Assembly: GCA_029379385.1 (NCBI GenBank)
Contig: CM055612.1
Location: 12,524,001-12,588,000, forward strand
Direction of reading: 5' to 3'
Source of the DNA: Quillaja saponaria
Lineage: Eukaryota > Streptophyta > Magnoliopsida > Fabales > Quillajaceae
Length of the DNA: 64,000 nt
Within the stretch, counting starts at the first letter, position 1, and each line of letters starts with the position of its first letter. The notes beneath the pieces are model-generated. The model was not told where the DNA came from. It made no database searches and was given only the letters and a program-made list of their open reading frames with translations. Of the stretch, positions 1-12,008 are shown one piece after another. Made by a program: the position numbers and the translations under genes.

Positions 1-2197
1 TCAATTTTATGTGTTGTGCTCACCACATTTTCTATCATTATTTGGATGTGGCAGCGGAGATAAAAATGGATATCCAAGTCTCTTTCTCTCTGGATCAATC
101 TCTGCTCACAAAACTTTCCTACCCATAAAGCCAAAAGAAGTCAGATGTATTTTACAAAAATCATTCATTTACTCTTTCTTTTTATCTCTCTGACACCCAA
201 AAAAATCTGAAAGATCATCAACTGGGGATCAATTTCTTAATTGGTTCAAGAAATTATAAACAAGTTTAAGAAGAGGTAAGAGGGTATTTGTTGGAAAATC
301 AAAGCTTTGCTACAAAATGACACCCTTCAAAAGGGATTGTTTTGAACGCTTCTTTGGTCATCGTATTGGCTGAATCATACTTCAAAGCTATGTATATAAG
401 CATTGACTTCAATGCAATAGAATCTGGTAGAGAAAATGCCTTTGGTATACATATAATATAATTTGGAGTAAAATTAAAATAAAGGATATATATATACATA
501 TATAAATTTATTTATTTTTTGATTGAATAATTGGAAAGATAAGTAGGGTACTCTATTAGGAAATATTGCACCTACATCACTCCACTGCATCTATGTTGGG
601 GGGGGGGGGGGGGGGAATGAGAACATAGATTTATGTCTAACAAGGGTCATCAAGGGAACTCGAACTCTCAGTCTCTTTGAGTGAGCGCTTCTTGAGTACT
701 GCCTTGACTGCTAAACTAACCTGTTATTGGTAATAATCTTTTTATTTCAAACAAATATTCATTTTATTTTATTAAAAACTTTTAAAAAAATATGACCTTC
801 AAATAAGTTTTAAATATGAGAAAATAATAAATGAGATTATATAAATTAAAAGATTTGGGTTTCGGGGTAAAATAAATGTGATAATAATAAAATTGTAAGG
901 ACAAATTATTACATGGATTCTTAGCAATTCTTTCCAAAATCTTAGGATGTGTTTGGTCGCACAAATAGAATAAGATAAGTTAAAATATCTTGTAAAAATT
1001 AAAACAAAATTAGCATATGTGCATATTTATACTTATCTTGTACTGTGTTTGGTGCATGACCTAATAAGACGCAATATATGACTAAATTATCTTTATAATT
1101 AACCATTCGGATATAACAAACTTTTACTATTTTGACAAAATTATCCCTTAATAGAAAAATCATATAATTGATGCAAGTTTATAATTTTTTTATATATTTT
1201 GTTCATATATATATATATATATTGTTTTTAATTTTATTGTAATTTTCTACATTTTTTATATTATTTCTAAGATTATATATGGTCATAATAATTCTTAAAT
1301 TTTTTGTATCATGATGCGGAATATTTTTCTAAATTTTTTAATAATTTTCAATTTTTTTTCTTTGTAAAAAAGAAGAAGATAAATACATATTAGTGACAAG
1401 TGAAATGAAGTAACCAACTCTTAGAATTTTTTTTTTTTTTTTTTTGGGGTATAATTTTGACTTCTTTTTTGTTTTTTTTTTAAAAGAAAAAAAAGAAGAA
1501 GAAAGGGGATTGGGGTAATTTGAATTTTTTATTTTATTTTGGTAAATTGTTCTCTTTTATCCAATGACATGCATCAAATAGTTGATAAGACACGATAAAA
1601 TAGAAGTATCTTATTTGATTTTCTTATCTGGTTTGCCAAGTGCCAACATAGCTTTAAGTAGCTAGAACTGATGGCAATATCATTTTGAACAGGTTTACGT
1701 AGAAGACTCAGGAAACATAATTTGAGACGTGAAACAATCGCAATGGTTGTAGCTGGACAAGAACTAAAACAACATTGTGGTTTCCCTATAATAGGTTGTA
1801 ACTATCATAATCTGAATTCGGTACGCAAGGATTTTCTAAATGTCAGTCTTCTTAGTTTCGTTTTATTTTCCTTTATGTCATAAATGGCTACACATTTTTT
1901 CGGTAATCATTGTCTTGCGATGAATTCAACAAATTCTAAGCTCAAAATGCTTATTTTGTTTTAGATAGAACAAGCAAAATTTTCAAAATTTGTGGGTATG
2001 GGAGTTATAAGCTGGCTTTCTAAGTTGCTTATTTTCTGGTTTGAATGTGTTTAGGAATGTATCTTACAGAATTTGAGATGACACTAAGTTTTTCTAGGTA
2101 TCAATGTCCATTATGCAGTTTTGCATAATAAGGAAATTGTAAATTTTTTATTGTTCACTCAAAAATATTCAATTAGATCCTCAGGCCGGGGTGAGTG
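1..2197. other. Non-coding AT-rich flank
   Basis: No gene is recognised here. The stretch contains an 18-base G run at 598-615, a TA repeat near 1,207-1,222, and long T runs near 1,425-1,445. Between about 945 and 1,660 the sequence begins with a 'gtgtttggt' motif and ends with 'ggtttgccaagtgcc', with inverted 'ataagataag/cttatct' segments near both ends. That suggests an old MITE, but the terminal repeats are too imperfect to define it. The short ORFs show no conserved family features. Confidence 0.5.
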
Positions 2198-2545
2198 CAC
2201 AACAAGAAATTACTCTATTTGCGTTTGTCATTGTTCAAACGCAAAAGATACAGATGCAGATATATATTATATGCATCTGCTTTTCACTCTCTACGTCTCC
2301 AAATTTGTAGTCTCAGATAAAACATAAAAAAAATAAAAATAAATAAATTTCAAATGCAAGCGTTGAAAATTATACAACATAGACGCAGATATTGTTTAAA
2401 TTTTGAAGCCAAATTTCCTGTGTTTATCTGCGTCTGCATTGAACTATCCAAGTATGTAATATCAGACATAGATATGCAATATTTCTTTTCTTTTTTTTAA
2501 ATTAGTATCTGCGTCTGCTACTTAACATATAAAGAGGTAGACGCC
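2198..2545 (+). mobile_element. CACTA-like transposon left terminus with subterminal repeats
   Basis: The sequence at 2,198-2,210 reads CACAACAAGAAAT, one base from the CACTACAAGAAAT end typical of plant CACTA elements. The next 350 bases hold repeats in both orientations, as in CACTA subterminal regions: an inverted pair TTTGCGTTTG/CAAACGCAAA (2,218-2,227 and 2,236-2,245), agacgcagat at 2,381, and ATCTGCGTCTGC at 2,426 and 2,507. A CT-rich, GC-richer tract follows (2,570-2,756) that looks like a 5' leader ending at a GT donor. I could not find a matching right terminus, so the element is probably truncated. The call rests on terminal and subterminal sequence only; no transposase was identified. 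Confidence 0.5.
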
Positions 2546-4939
2546 AATTGCTTTCAATTTTAAATCTACAGATCGCATTCCATTTCCCTTTGCTTTTCTT
2601 ATTTCTTCCATTTCTCTCGAGTTTTGTCCCAAACCCAACCTCTAGAGCAAAAGCCACAGTCGTTTAGCTTGCTGCCGCCTTGCAGCCTTCTGGCACTGCC
2701 GCCCAATTACCCTTCGACCTCGTCCAACTCCTCCGGTAGTCACTGCATCAATACCCAGGTACCCATAAGGTAGACCTGAAATCTAAATGTATATTTTTGA
2801 ACCCTTGAATTTGTACGTTTTAAGTGAAGAGCTTAGTCATAGGTGGAAATGGTGAACAAGAGGGTTGAAATGGTGAGCTTTTTCTTTATCGTTTTAGAGA
2901 GTTAATGTTGCCTCCCAGTGCTAAAAAGGGCTCCCCTAAACTGTGTTGAATTCCTGGCCAAACTGGGTGTGGTCAAAATATGAGTGAATGCAAGTGTTTG
3001 TGAAAGAAAAGTATGTGGATGTATAAGATGTCCCGACAGCAACCTAAATTTCAACCAAGTTTGTTTAATAATTTTTGCAAATGCATGAGTTAAAGTCAGA
3101 AACTTCAACTTTATTTGTTTTTATGTTTTTGGATCTTGGTGTTTTCCTACTTTAAAGTGGGAAGTCAAGAACTAGTTGTTTAGTCATTTTAACTAGTGTA
3201 AACAAATGATTCATGTTAATTTCAAATTTTTGTCTCATTTCTTAAAAAAATAGGACGTGATCTTAGTTTACCTAATCCTGTAGAAGATGGTAAAATTATC
3301 CATGATGAGTTTTAAACAATTTCAAGTGATAAATAAATGAGACCTTGAAAGTTATAATTTAGATCTTACAAATTGGGCTGGGAAGTCAAATTCTTCAGCT
3401 TTTCAATTTGTATATATTCTCTAATATGAATAAAAGACGGTTTTAGATCATTTTAATAGTTTCAAATTGTAAGTTGTTGAAATTTAGAGAACCTAATTTC
3501 TTTAACAGATTTATTTCCAGCCTCTCCTTCAATTGCTGCTTTCTCTTATACTTCTATGCTTCTTTTGCAGTTGTATGAAATTCCTAATGATATCTAGCAG
3601 CTATGATTTAAAGCTCTTGCACCCATAAAAGGAAAAACAATTTAGGTAAATTCATTAATGAAAATTGTTGAAAAAAAGAATTTAAGGAAAATTTAATTTG
3701 GTTGATCCTAATTTGAATATGAGTTTTCATATTCAGTAAACATTTCCACAGGAGTTTTAATGAAATAAGTTTTAAAAAGCAGGCTCCTTTTCCTACTCCA
3801 TGTTGTCCATTTTATAAAGAAGCTAATTGCTGCAATTATGGTAATAAAAGCTTATGTTTGGCCATTGGATATTAGTAGATTGATTGGGTGGAGTAGAATA
3901 AGTGCTTGACTATAGGAAGTGAATTAGTAGTCGAGGAGAGTAGAAATCTAGAAAAAAGGAAGCAAGAGTTTTTGCTGGTTGCTAAAAAGATTGTTAGTGT
4001 TTGCAAATTTCATGTACTTGTGATTTTTGTGTTGTGTAAATTGTACCTCAATTTTACTCTTAAAACTCTGCTCTAAAAGTGCATGACTTCTTGAAGTTAA
4101 TGTCTTATCAAATGGTTCTATTAGAAAAGTTAAAAGCATGTTTTGGTATGTTTGATTTGGCAACGCTTCTGAAGAGGAGTTCACTTTCAACTGGTATTAA
4201 GTAGTAGTGGTCAAGTGGATGATTATTAATCTTTGGTTTATACTTTATAGTGTTGAAGTTTAATGTCATGCTAGTTTTTCATTCTTCCACCAGAAGTTCT
4301 TCTATTCTAAGTGGGACAAAAAAAATTTAGGCCTGAATTAGTTTATAGTAAATGATACTATGGTAGTGCTTCTAGCTTTTTAGCCTGGCTCCTTTCTCGA
4401 AAGGAAATGACTTGAATTTAATGGTGAATGTGTAGTTTGTCGTTGAGATCTAAAATTATTTTTTCTCGACAAGTCTGTACTCTATTTTTGGAAGGTCCCA
4501 ATTTTTTTTACCTTAGTCATGTTAGTATTTTCTGCTTTAATATATGGTTTAAATCTCTTTTTCTTAGTATGTGGTTTAGAGCTCCAACTAATTGGTTTAG
4601 GTGTGTACTTTACTAGCTTCCTAAGGAAAATTTGTGAAGTAGTACTGGACAGAAATATGAGGTGCTGAATAAATAATACACCCTTTAAATATTTTAATCA
4701 TTTCATATGTTGTTTAGAAGTTATAAAAGGTTGAATAAATTGAAATGGTTTGTTTGTTTGTTTTTATTTATTTTTATATCGAAGTGACATATTGATCTAA
4801 ACTACACTAAAATGGTATAGTTATATGGTTAGTGTATTGAAATGATCTATTTAAAGTTTAATTATTGTCTTTTTTTTAGAAAAATTTGTTTTTATGTATT
4901 TCTGATAACAAGTATGCTTCTTATTACATAATCATATCT
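2546..4939. other. Non-coding stretch, possibly CACTA interior
   Basis: A leader-like segment rich in C and T lies at 2,570-2,756, followed by a plausible splice donor (cccag/gtaccc near 2,757). The rest is AT-rich with no ORF over about 80 codons and no recognisable domain. It may be an intron or internal region of the CACTA-like element starting at 2,198. Confidence 0.35.
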
Positions 4940-5940
4940 AAAGGACGTTGTACCGTCCTTGGAGGACGTACTGGAGCTTCATTATCTCCGTCTACAATAT
5001 CGGCATCATCTCCATCTACTGTAATGGCTTCGTCTCCATCTGCACTCTAGTAATTCCATCTCCCTCTACAGCTAGTGCTTCACCTCTCACTGTTCCATTA
5101 CTTTTTTCATCCTCAGAGCAAGTTCGGAACATATCTGACGTGGCCTTAGATTAGATCCCATCCAGCTTGAGATCTGTACCATCATGTAAGTTACAATTTC
5201 AAGTTTAATAATGATTTTTCTTATTTATTGATTTTTTTTATGAATTTCATTGTTCTTACACGTACTTAATTTGTATTACAGCTATAGTTCATGATCAGGA
5301 TGCCGAGCATAGGGCAAATCTTGAGTCTTGTGTAGAGGACGTCATCCCTCATAAGAAGGATGAAGTCGCTGATAAGTGTGCTGCCTGCGCACAGAGGGGG
5401 AAGAGGGACAAGAATAAGATTACCACTTCTCATTATAATGAGGAGGATCGCCCATTCATCCACATTGCTGGAAACAAGTAAATTATCTTTATATTTTTGT
5501 ATACAATTGTATTTATACATTGTATTTTAGTAACATTCGTTTATTTTTGTTTATATTACAGATCATTCATTGGGGATGAACCACCTTCCAATTCTGTTTT
5601 TCCACGACCAAAAGTTCTTAGGAGGACACAAAGACTATATGCTATAATGATTTTATGGTAAGTTCAATTATATTATTATTTAAGTTTTACTTTTAATTTA
5701 ATATGTTAAATTACTGTGCTTTGTTTTGTAATTTATGTTGCAAAGACGGTTTAGGGTCCTTCTCGAGCAAAAAGCTGCATCTCGGGATGTGTTTGATGTA
5801 GTGGCCGTGAACAGATACAACGATATACTCCTGAAGCTACATTTTGAATTGAGTTGAAAGCAGTCATTGGGCCCACTCGCTTGGAAGGAGGATGGGCACC
5901 CAAATTGGATCCCATAGAGTTAGTGTGAGTTGTTTTGTTA
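4940..5940 (+). pseudogene. Exon-like blocks of an unrecognised gene, probably transposon-borne
   Basis: Four GC-richer blocks are bounded by splice-like signals: 4,944-5,184, about 5,281-5,478, about 5,562-5,658 and about 5,744-5,940. The first encodes a Ser/Pro-rich tract (repeated tctccatct) interrupted by stop codons. The second reads through about 65 codons rich in Asp, Glu, Lys and Arg. The last carries a readable stretch (RFRVLLEQKAASRDVFDVV) before stops. The blocks stand out in base composition from their AT-rich surroundings, which fits decayed exons. I do not recognise the family; position downstream of the CACTA-like end suggests element cargo. Confidence 0.35.
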
Positions 5941-6220
5941 CGAGTGGGTGAGTCCTAACTTCCAAAGGCACTCCCGGACAATGGCAGTGGCAGGTGGGTG
6001 TTTCATGTATGGACTAATTAGTGTCATATAAGACCTATAATTAAGCAACAAACGAATTGCTTGAATTGTCTATTAACTAATAAAATGTCAGATTGACAGC
6101 CGATTAATTGATTGTATAGGATATCTAACACATGAATTTTCAAAGTCAGAATATATTTTCGTTGGTATTAACTCATAAATCCTCATTATCCTAAACGACT
6201 TACTGTGAAATGAGGGATAT

Positions 6221-6234
6221 GCTTTGGTCAAAGC
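6221..6234. promoter_or_regulatory. Conserved near-palindrome with W-box, unit A
   Basis: GCTTTGGTCAAAGC is a 14-bp inverted repeat with a two-base centre. It contains TTGACC, the WRKY-binding W-box core, on the minus strand. It lies about 460 bp upstream of the peptide ATG. The same 14 bases are unchanged at 8,620 and 12,351 at the matching place in the other units. Function is inferred only. Confidence 0.4.
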
Positions 6235-6605
6235 TAAAACTGGTAGAGAAATATATATGTCTAATACTAAACAAAGATACACATACAACACAAATAAAAT
6301 TAAATAAAACTTCATTTTCACTTAATTAATTACTAATAAAACTCTAACTTGTCTATAGGGAGGTAACTCTAAGACGCTAATATATATGACTTTGAAATTT
6401 GATTTGTATGCATGCTATAATTTTGAATATGAATTGTTTTTCTATATTTTTAAATATTTTACATATGTTGTTAATAACCTCTTAGTGTCCCTCTTGATCA
6501 AATTCATTAGAAATTAAAGAATTTATTGAAAATAGAATTGTAATGCAGAACAAAATTGAAAACTGTATTGAACAAGTTAAGCTGACTTGCAGGATTCATG
6601 AGCAG

Positions 6606-6612
6606 TATAAAT
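6606..6612 (+). promoter_or_regulatory. TATA box of secreted-peptide gene A
   Basis: TATAAAT lies 89 bp before the chosen ATG, predicting a 5' leader of about 60 nt. It is kept at 9,007-9,013 in unit B but is changed to TACAAAT in unit C. Confidence 0.45.
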
Positions 6613-6694
6613 TCAAATGAGCAAGATGCCATACTCATACACATACATGCCATTACTTTTATAACTTACAAGCTAGTTAGGTCGATCTCAATCG

Positions 6695-7064
6695 ATGGGT
6701 TTCTCTTCCTTCTTCCATTTCTTTGTTCTGCTAGTGTTAATAGTAACCTCCACCTTCTTCATGCAGTTGAATCATGTTAATGCAGGTTTGTCTTGCTTTT
6801 GTATATGTATATATTTCTTTAACAAACACTTATAGTATAGTACATTTATTCATTTTGATCACTAATTTACTAAATATTTGGCATTATTGATCTGATAAAT
6901 ATGAAATTTAACACATGTGAATTAATTTATTGAGTTTCATGTGGATTACATATATATTCATCATATATTGCCATGTTCAATTTGTAGATTTGCAGATGAG
7001 GAAGCTTGGCCGCAAAGCTCCATCGCCTCCTCCACCTCCAAGTAGAGCACAAGCGCCTCATTAA
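6695..7064 (+). CDS. Predicted small secreted proline-rich peptide precursor, copy A
   Basis: Two exons, 6,695-6,785 and 6,988-7,064, joined by a 202-bp GT-AG intron, give a 55-residue protein. Residues 1-30 form a signal peptide: MGFSSFF, a long Phe/Leu/Val core, then polar QLNHVNA with likely cleavage after Ala30. The mature part begins DLQMRKLGRKAPSPPPPPSR and ends AQAPH. The ATG has G at +4; a TATA box is at 6,606 and an AATAAA signal at 7,176. A second acceptor 6 bp downstream would give another frame, but the orphan copy at 29.3 kb lacks that AG, so the first was chosen. The size, signal peptide and Pro-rich end resemble secreted signalling-peptide precursors in general; I cannot assign a known family. 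Copies B and C are close paralogues. Confidence 0.55.
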
Positions 7065-7175
7065 ATAGCACCACAAAGTTCCTTCATTGTTAGGCAATTG
7101 GCAGTAGGATCTCGATCGAGGAGTCCACCACCACTTGCTAAAAGGGTTCGAGAGATTGTGACCTCATAATTAAGC

Positions 7176-7181
7176 AATAAA
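7176..7181 (+). terminator. Polyadenylation signal of peptide gene A
   Basis: AATAAA lies 112 bp after the stop codon, in a context (aagcaataaatcatctag) conserved at 9,574 and 13,309 behind the other two copies. Confidence 0.45.
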
Positions 7182-7461
7182 TCATCTAGTAATTATTAGT
7201 GGTAACTAGATGAATATGTAAACAACTTGATTGTATTCTACATTTTTTTTATTTGTTATTTTTATAATAAGAAGGACAAGAATCATTATACCTCTTTCGT
7301 ACATTGTTTTATAGACTACTGTAATCAATATGTTAAATTGTTTTCATAATCAAAATCCAATATTTGTGTTCACAAATTAATAACAAGTATTAGTAATACT
7401 ACATAATATTTCCAAATCAAATAGTGCAATGCGGGAAAACAAAATTCTCATTATTAAGAGT

Positions 7462-8247
7462 GGCTATTCCATTCTATGTATGATTTATGGAATGAATATT
7501 CTTTCGTTTTGTATGTTTTTAGTCTTATAATACTCATTATATTCCAGCTATTTTATTTTATAGAAGTAGGAATTCTCAAATCCACCTAGGGGATGAGAAT
7601 GCTCATTCCTACCTCTATGGAACTGGTTTAGTTCAGTTAAATGACAATATATATATATATCACATAAAATAAAAAGTTGAATATTAATAAAATAATATTA
7701 TTATTTAGAAATTAAAAAAAATTATTTATTATTTAATTTAGTCAAATGAAAAAAATCCTTTCATATCACATTAAAAAAAATATAAATCATATAAAATAAA
7801 AAATTTGTATATAAAAGTAATAATAAATCATTTTATTTTAGTCAAATGACAAAAATACTGTTCATATCATTGTAAATAATATAATTATAAAAAAATAATT
7901 AATGTTAAATAAATAAATTAGTTAAGTAATTTTAAACTAAAATATTAATATTAATAAATAATATAACATAAATTTTTTTAAAAAAATTAATTAAATATAT
8001 ATATATATATATATATTTCATAAATTATGTTTAAATTTTATACTTTATCTAAAGAGGAATATTTTTGTCATTTTAACATAACTTTGATATTATATCATGT
8101 TTGAAAACTGCATAGAAAATTAATAAATGGAATGAAATAATTATTTCTCACTAGCGCTACTAAACAATAAAATGGAATAATCATTCCATTCCATCTGCAT
8201 TCCATTCCAATACCCTTTCCCATTCCAATTTCACAAAAATTATTCTT
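7462..8247. mobile_element. AT-rich insertion in unit A, MITE-like
   Basis: Units B (about 9,855-9,895) and C (about 13,580-13,620) run straight from 'ctcataactaagaatatg' to 'gtatcactta-aagaaaaatctcac'. Unit A carries about 785 extra bases at this point. The insert is very AT-rich, and both ends bear GGAATG/CATTCC motifs (attccattc near 7,470, cattccattcc near 8,200), suggesting loose terminal inversion. No ORF with recognisable content is present. The boundaries come from the sister units, not from target-site duplications, which I could not identify. Confidence 0.5.
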
Positions 8248-8619
8248 GCGTATCAAACTAGGAAAGAAAAATCTCACAAGCTTAGTTCTTGATGCACAAA
8301 AGTAATTCTTTATGTGCCTCACTTCCATTTTTATAATTAAATCTACTTAGTTTAACCTTCTTATATAATTTATTTTGGACTACGCATGGTAATGGAGTGG
8401 ATCGAATCTTGATACAACCGAATCCAATAGTATTTCAATTTTTTTACTCAATCCGATTTAACAACAATGATCCAAACAAATAAAATATCAGATTGACAGC
8501 CGATTAATTGATTGTATAGGAAATCTTACACATGAATTTCAAAGTCAGAATATATTTTCGTTGGTATTAATTCTTAAATCCTCATTATCCTAAACGACTT
8601 ACTGTGAAATGAGGGATAT

Positions 8620-8633
8620 GCTTTGGTCAAAGC
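8620..8633. promoter_or_regulatory. Conserved near-palindrome with W-box, unit B
   Basis: Same 14 bases, GCTTTGGTCAAAGC, at the same relative position upstream of the peptide gene as in units A and C. Confidence 0.4.
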
Positions 8634-9095
8634 TAAAACTGGTAGAGAAATATATATGTCTAATACTAAACAAAGATACACATACAACACAAATAAAATT
8701 AAATAAAAAAACTTCCTTATCACTTAATTAATTACTAATAAAACTCTAACTTGTCTATAGGGAGGTAACTCTAAGACGCTAATATATATGACTTTGAAAT
8801 TTGATTTGTATGCATGCTATAATTTTGAATATGAATTATTTTCTATATTTTTAAAGATTTTACATATGTTGTTAATAACGCCTTAGTGTCCCTCTTGATC
8901 AAATTCATTAGAAATTAAAGAATTTATTGAAAATAGCAATGTAATGCTGAACAAACGTAAAAACCGTATTAAACAAGTTAAGCTGACTTGCAGGATTCAT
9001 GAGCAGTATAAATTCAAATGAGCAAGATGCCATACCCATATACATACATGCCATTACATTTACAACTTACAAGCTAGCTAGGTCGATCTCAATCG

Positions 9096-9462
9096 ATGGG
9101 TTTCTCTTCCTTCTTCCATTTCTTTGTTCTGCTAGTGTTAGTAGTAACCTCCACCTTCTTCATGCAGTTGAATCATGTTAATGCAGGTTTGTCTTGCTTT
9201 TGTATATGTATATATTTCTTTAACAAACAGCTTATAGTATAGTACATTTATTCATTTTGATCACTAATTTTTTAAATATTTGGCATTATTGATAATAAAT
9301 ATGAAATTTAACATGTGAATTAATTTATTGAGTTTCGTGTGGATTATATATATATTCATCATATATTGCCTTGTTCAATTTGTAGATTTGCAGATGAGGA
9401 AGCTTGGCCGCAAAGCTCCATCACCTCCTCCACCTCCAAGTAGAGCACGTGCGCCTCGTTAA
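9096..9462 (+). CDS. Predicted small secreted proline-rich peptide precursor, copy B
   Basis: Exons 9,096-9,186 and 9,386-9,462 encode 55 residues. The signal peptide differs from copy A by one conservative change (Ile to Val in the hydrophobic core). The mature part shares DLQMRKLGRKAPSPPPPPSR and ends ARAPR, so the differences cluster in the last residues. The promoter keeps TATAAAT (9,007) and the 3' side keeps AATAAA (9,574). Preserved frame, splice sites and stop position in three copies support a real gene, though closeness of the copies limits the strength of this argument. Function unknown. Confidence 0.55.
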
Positions 9463-10212
9463 ATAGCACCACAAAGTTCCTTCATTGTTAGGCAATTGGC
9501 AGTAGGATCTCGATCGAGGAGTCCATCACCACTTGCTAGAAGGGTTTGAGAGATTGTGACCTCATAATTAAGCAATAAATCATCTAGTAATTACTAGTGG
9601 TAACTAGATGAATATGTAAACAATTTGATTGTATGCTACATATATTTTTTTTTTATTTGTTATTTTTGTAATAAGTGGGACAAAAATCATTGTACGTCTT
9701 TCCTACATTGTTTTACAGACTGTTATAATCAATATGTTAAATTGTTTTCATAATTAAAATTCAATATTTGTGTTCACAAATTAATAACAAGTCTTAGTAA
9801 TACTACATAATATTTCCAAATCAAATAGTGCAATGCAGAAAAAGAAAAATCTCATAACTAAGAATATGTAAGCCTTTACGATTGAGGTATCACTTAAAGA
9901 AAAATCTCACCAGCTTAGTTATTTATGCACGAAAGTGATTCTTTTTATGCCTCACTTCCTTTTTTAGAATTAAATCTACATAGTTTAGCCTTCTTGTATA
10001 ATTGATGTTGGACTAGGAATGGTAATGGAGTGCATCAAGTCGTGATTCGACCGAATCCAACAGTAATTCAATTATTTTTTTACTCAATCCGATTTAACAA
10101 GAATGATCTATGCGAAGCACTAATTAAAACCTCCTTGGGATCTGATAAGATCGTTTTTTATTTTTACTTTTGCAAATTGCTTTGTATGGATCTCAATCTA
10201 TCCTAATAGTTA

Positions 10213-10398
10213 CTAGTTATTGCAAGACCCTGTAGCATGCCATGAAAATAATTTCTGGTTAGATGAGGAATTGGGCTTGCTTGATTTTCTGGACAAGAAG
10301 ATAACATAACTAGTACAAACTAACTGAAATTTAGTATACATAGCCAAATTACTGGATGAATTCTCAGTTATGGAATCCTGACCTCTTTGATCCATCAC
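10213..10398 (-). CDS. Conserved minus-strand short ORF (61 aa), uncertain
   Basis: This 61-codon ORF, about 750 bp beyond peptide gene B on the opposite strand, is matched by a 64-codon ORF at 13,976-14,170. The length difference is nine bases, a multiple of three. Shared segments include NSSSNL, QLVCTSYVIFLSRKS and a C-terminal GSCNN. A third copy at about 29,567-29,725 (inverted) has in-frame stops. No signal peptide or known domain is visible. It may be a leftover exon or merely conserved flanking DNA of the duplication. Confidence 0.2.
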   Translation of the reverse strand: MMDQRGQDSITENSSSNLAMYTKFQLVCTSYVIFLSRKSSKPNSSSNQKLFSWHATGSCNN

Positions 10399-11053
10399 TT
10401 AAAACATGTGCATGCAAGGGGCATGCTCAATTTTTAGCATACATGTCCCGAATTTCCAATTACCAGAGTGATTTATGATGACCTCAAACCGTCAGTTTAT
10501 ATAATGAGTTTTTCATAGCTATTAAATGAGAAATCCGACCGACCCTTAAGTGGGTTTGGTGATTTCTACTTCTGTGCAATAAAAATATTGAAATAGAATG
10601 GGCATTCCAATACTAAATACACACTGGACGAAATGATGATCATTCTATAAAATCGTGTTTGGAAAGAAATAATCGTTTCTACATGCAAAACTAGTCCCTA
10701 GTTGTTCTAGTCTGTAATTTGGTGACATGAGAATCACCTTCCCAAGACTTCTTGTTAACTAGTTTGTTTAATATTTTTCTTCCTTTTGCACCAAAATAAA
10801 TAAATAAATAAATATATATATATATATATAAAACCCGCATAAATGCAATATTTAACATACACCAAACATTTAAGAAATCAAAAAATAATTCATTAACACA
10901 ACAATTAATATATATTAAATCAACAAAGGCACATGTTTATCATAACTAATTAATTTCAAAAAAATAAAAAATAAAAAATAAAAATAAGGAAAACTCCAAA
11001 TAGTTTTCATAAGTCAAAAATATAAAAATGAGTTCTAAAGGTAAACTAAAAAC

Positions 11054-12008
11054 CAGGGTTGGGAATGCATCAAATTGGGTCCAATCCGACTCGATCCACT
11101 CCGGATCCAAAGACACATTAGATCATATTCGATCCAACCAAATTTGATCCATGAATCAGGATGGATATATCTGACCAGACTAGACCTGACCCAACCCTTC
11201 CCCCTTCACACTTTTAAAATTTACATTAATCAAAATAGAAGCTAATTGTAAGCCAAAATAAACTAATCAATTTATTTTCAAAATATTATTTTAGTAAACT
11301 ATCTAAAGTTCAGTATGTAATGATGACAATTAAATGTCATATTTTTTTAATCAATTTTCTTATATTGACTTGTAACAACTATTTAAGTAAAAAATTAATA
11401 AAATATCCCAGATATTATTTAAGTAAATAATTAATAAAATTTCGTAGATTCACAAAATTGAGTTTGAAAATAGATTAAAAAAAATAAAATGAAGCATCTT
11501 TATTTAAATTTCTTAATTTATGGACTTTTGTTTTCTTGTATATATTTATACAAACTGTTTAAGTAAACTTATTAATTAAAATTTTCTAGATGATTCTTGA
11601 TATTATTCTAAATTATTTTTGTTTTCCATTTCTTATATTTAGTCAACTGTCATATTATTCTTTTATTTTATTATGTAGAGTTGTGCCAATTTTTTTTTTG
11701 ACACAAGTATCCTTAGTCTAATCTCGTTCAGGGTTCGCGATTATCCCTATTCACAAGTGTTTTTCTATTGGGTCAAACCCCTGACATTGCAAATATCCCT
11801 TAACTGTTGAACTCAATAATCCACGCATTGTGGGTTACAAATGTAGGAATACTTAATTAAAATTGTGAGAAGGAAAAAGAAAGATAGAGCACGGATGAGC
11901 CAATCCGATCCAAGTTGAGAAACTCATCCAACATCCTAGATATAAATATGATCTAGTTGCATTGCATCGGGTTGGTTATCTGACCTAACTCGATCCATTG
12001 CCATCACT
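11054..12008. mobile_element. Non-autonomous hAT-type element, copy in unit B
   Basis: The ends form imperfect inverted repeats around GGCAATGGATC: the left end reads CAGGGTTGGGAATGCATC and the complement of the right end reads AGTGATGGCAATGGATC. Flanking octamers ctaaaaac and ataaaaat match at 6 of 8 positions, consistent with an aged 8-bp hAT target-site duplication. The interior is AT-rich and non-coding. A related copy lies at 22,063-22,891. Confidence 0.55.

Larger units (their letters stand above)
6012..8473 (+). repeat. Tandem gene unit A (first of three direct repeats)
   Basis: The unit carries a conserved upstream region, a two-exon secreted-peptide gene (6,695-7,064) and a conserved tail (about 8,275-8,470). 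Its head (attagtgtcatataagac and cagattgacagccgatt) recurs at 8,484 and in part at 12,236. Its tail recurs at 9,900-10,110 and 13,627-13,860. Compared with the other two units it has an extra AT-rich insert at about 7,462-8,247. Units A and B abut directly, so this is a tandem segmental duplication rather than dispersed copies. Confidence 0.85.

Noticed and set aside
6598..6780. 60-codon ORF over peptide exon 1 in another frame, open in all three copies
   Set aside because: It begins upstream of the likely transcription start (it overlaps the TATA box), has no signal or domain, and the alternative frame gives a clean signal peptide joined by consensus splice sites to a conserved exon.
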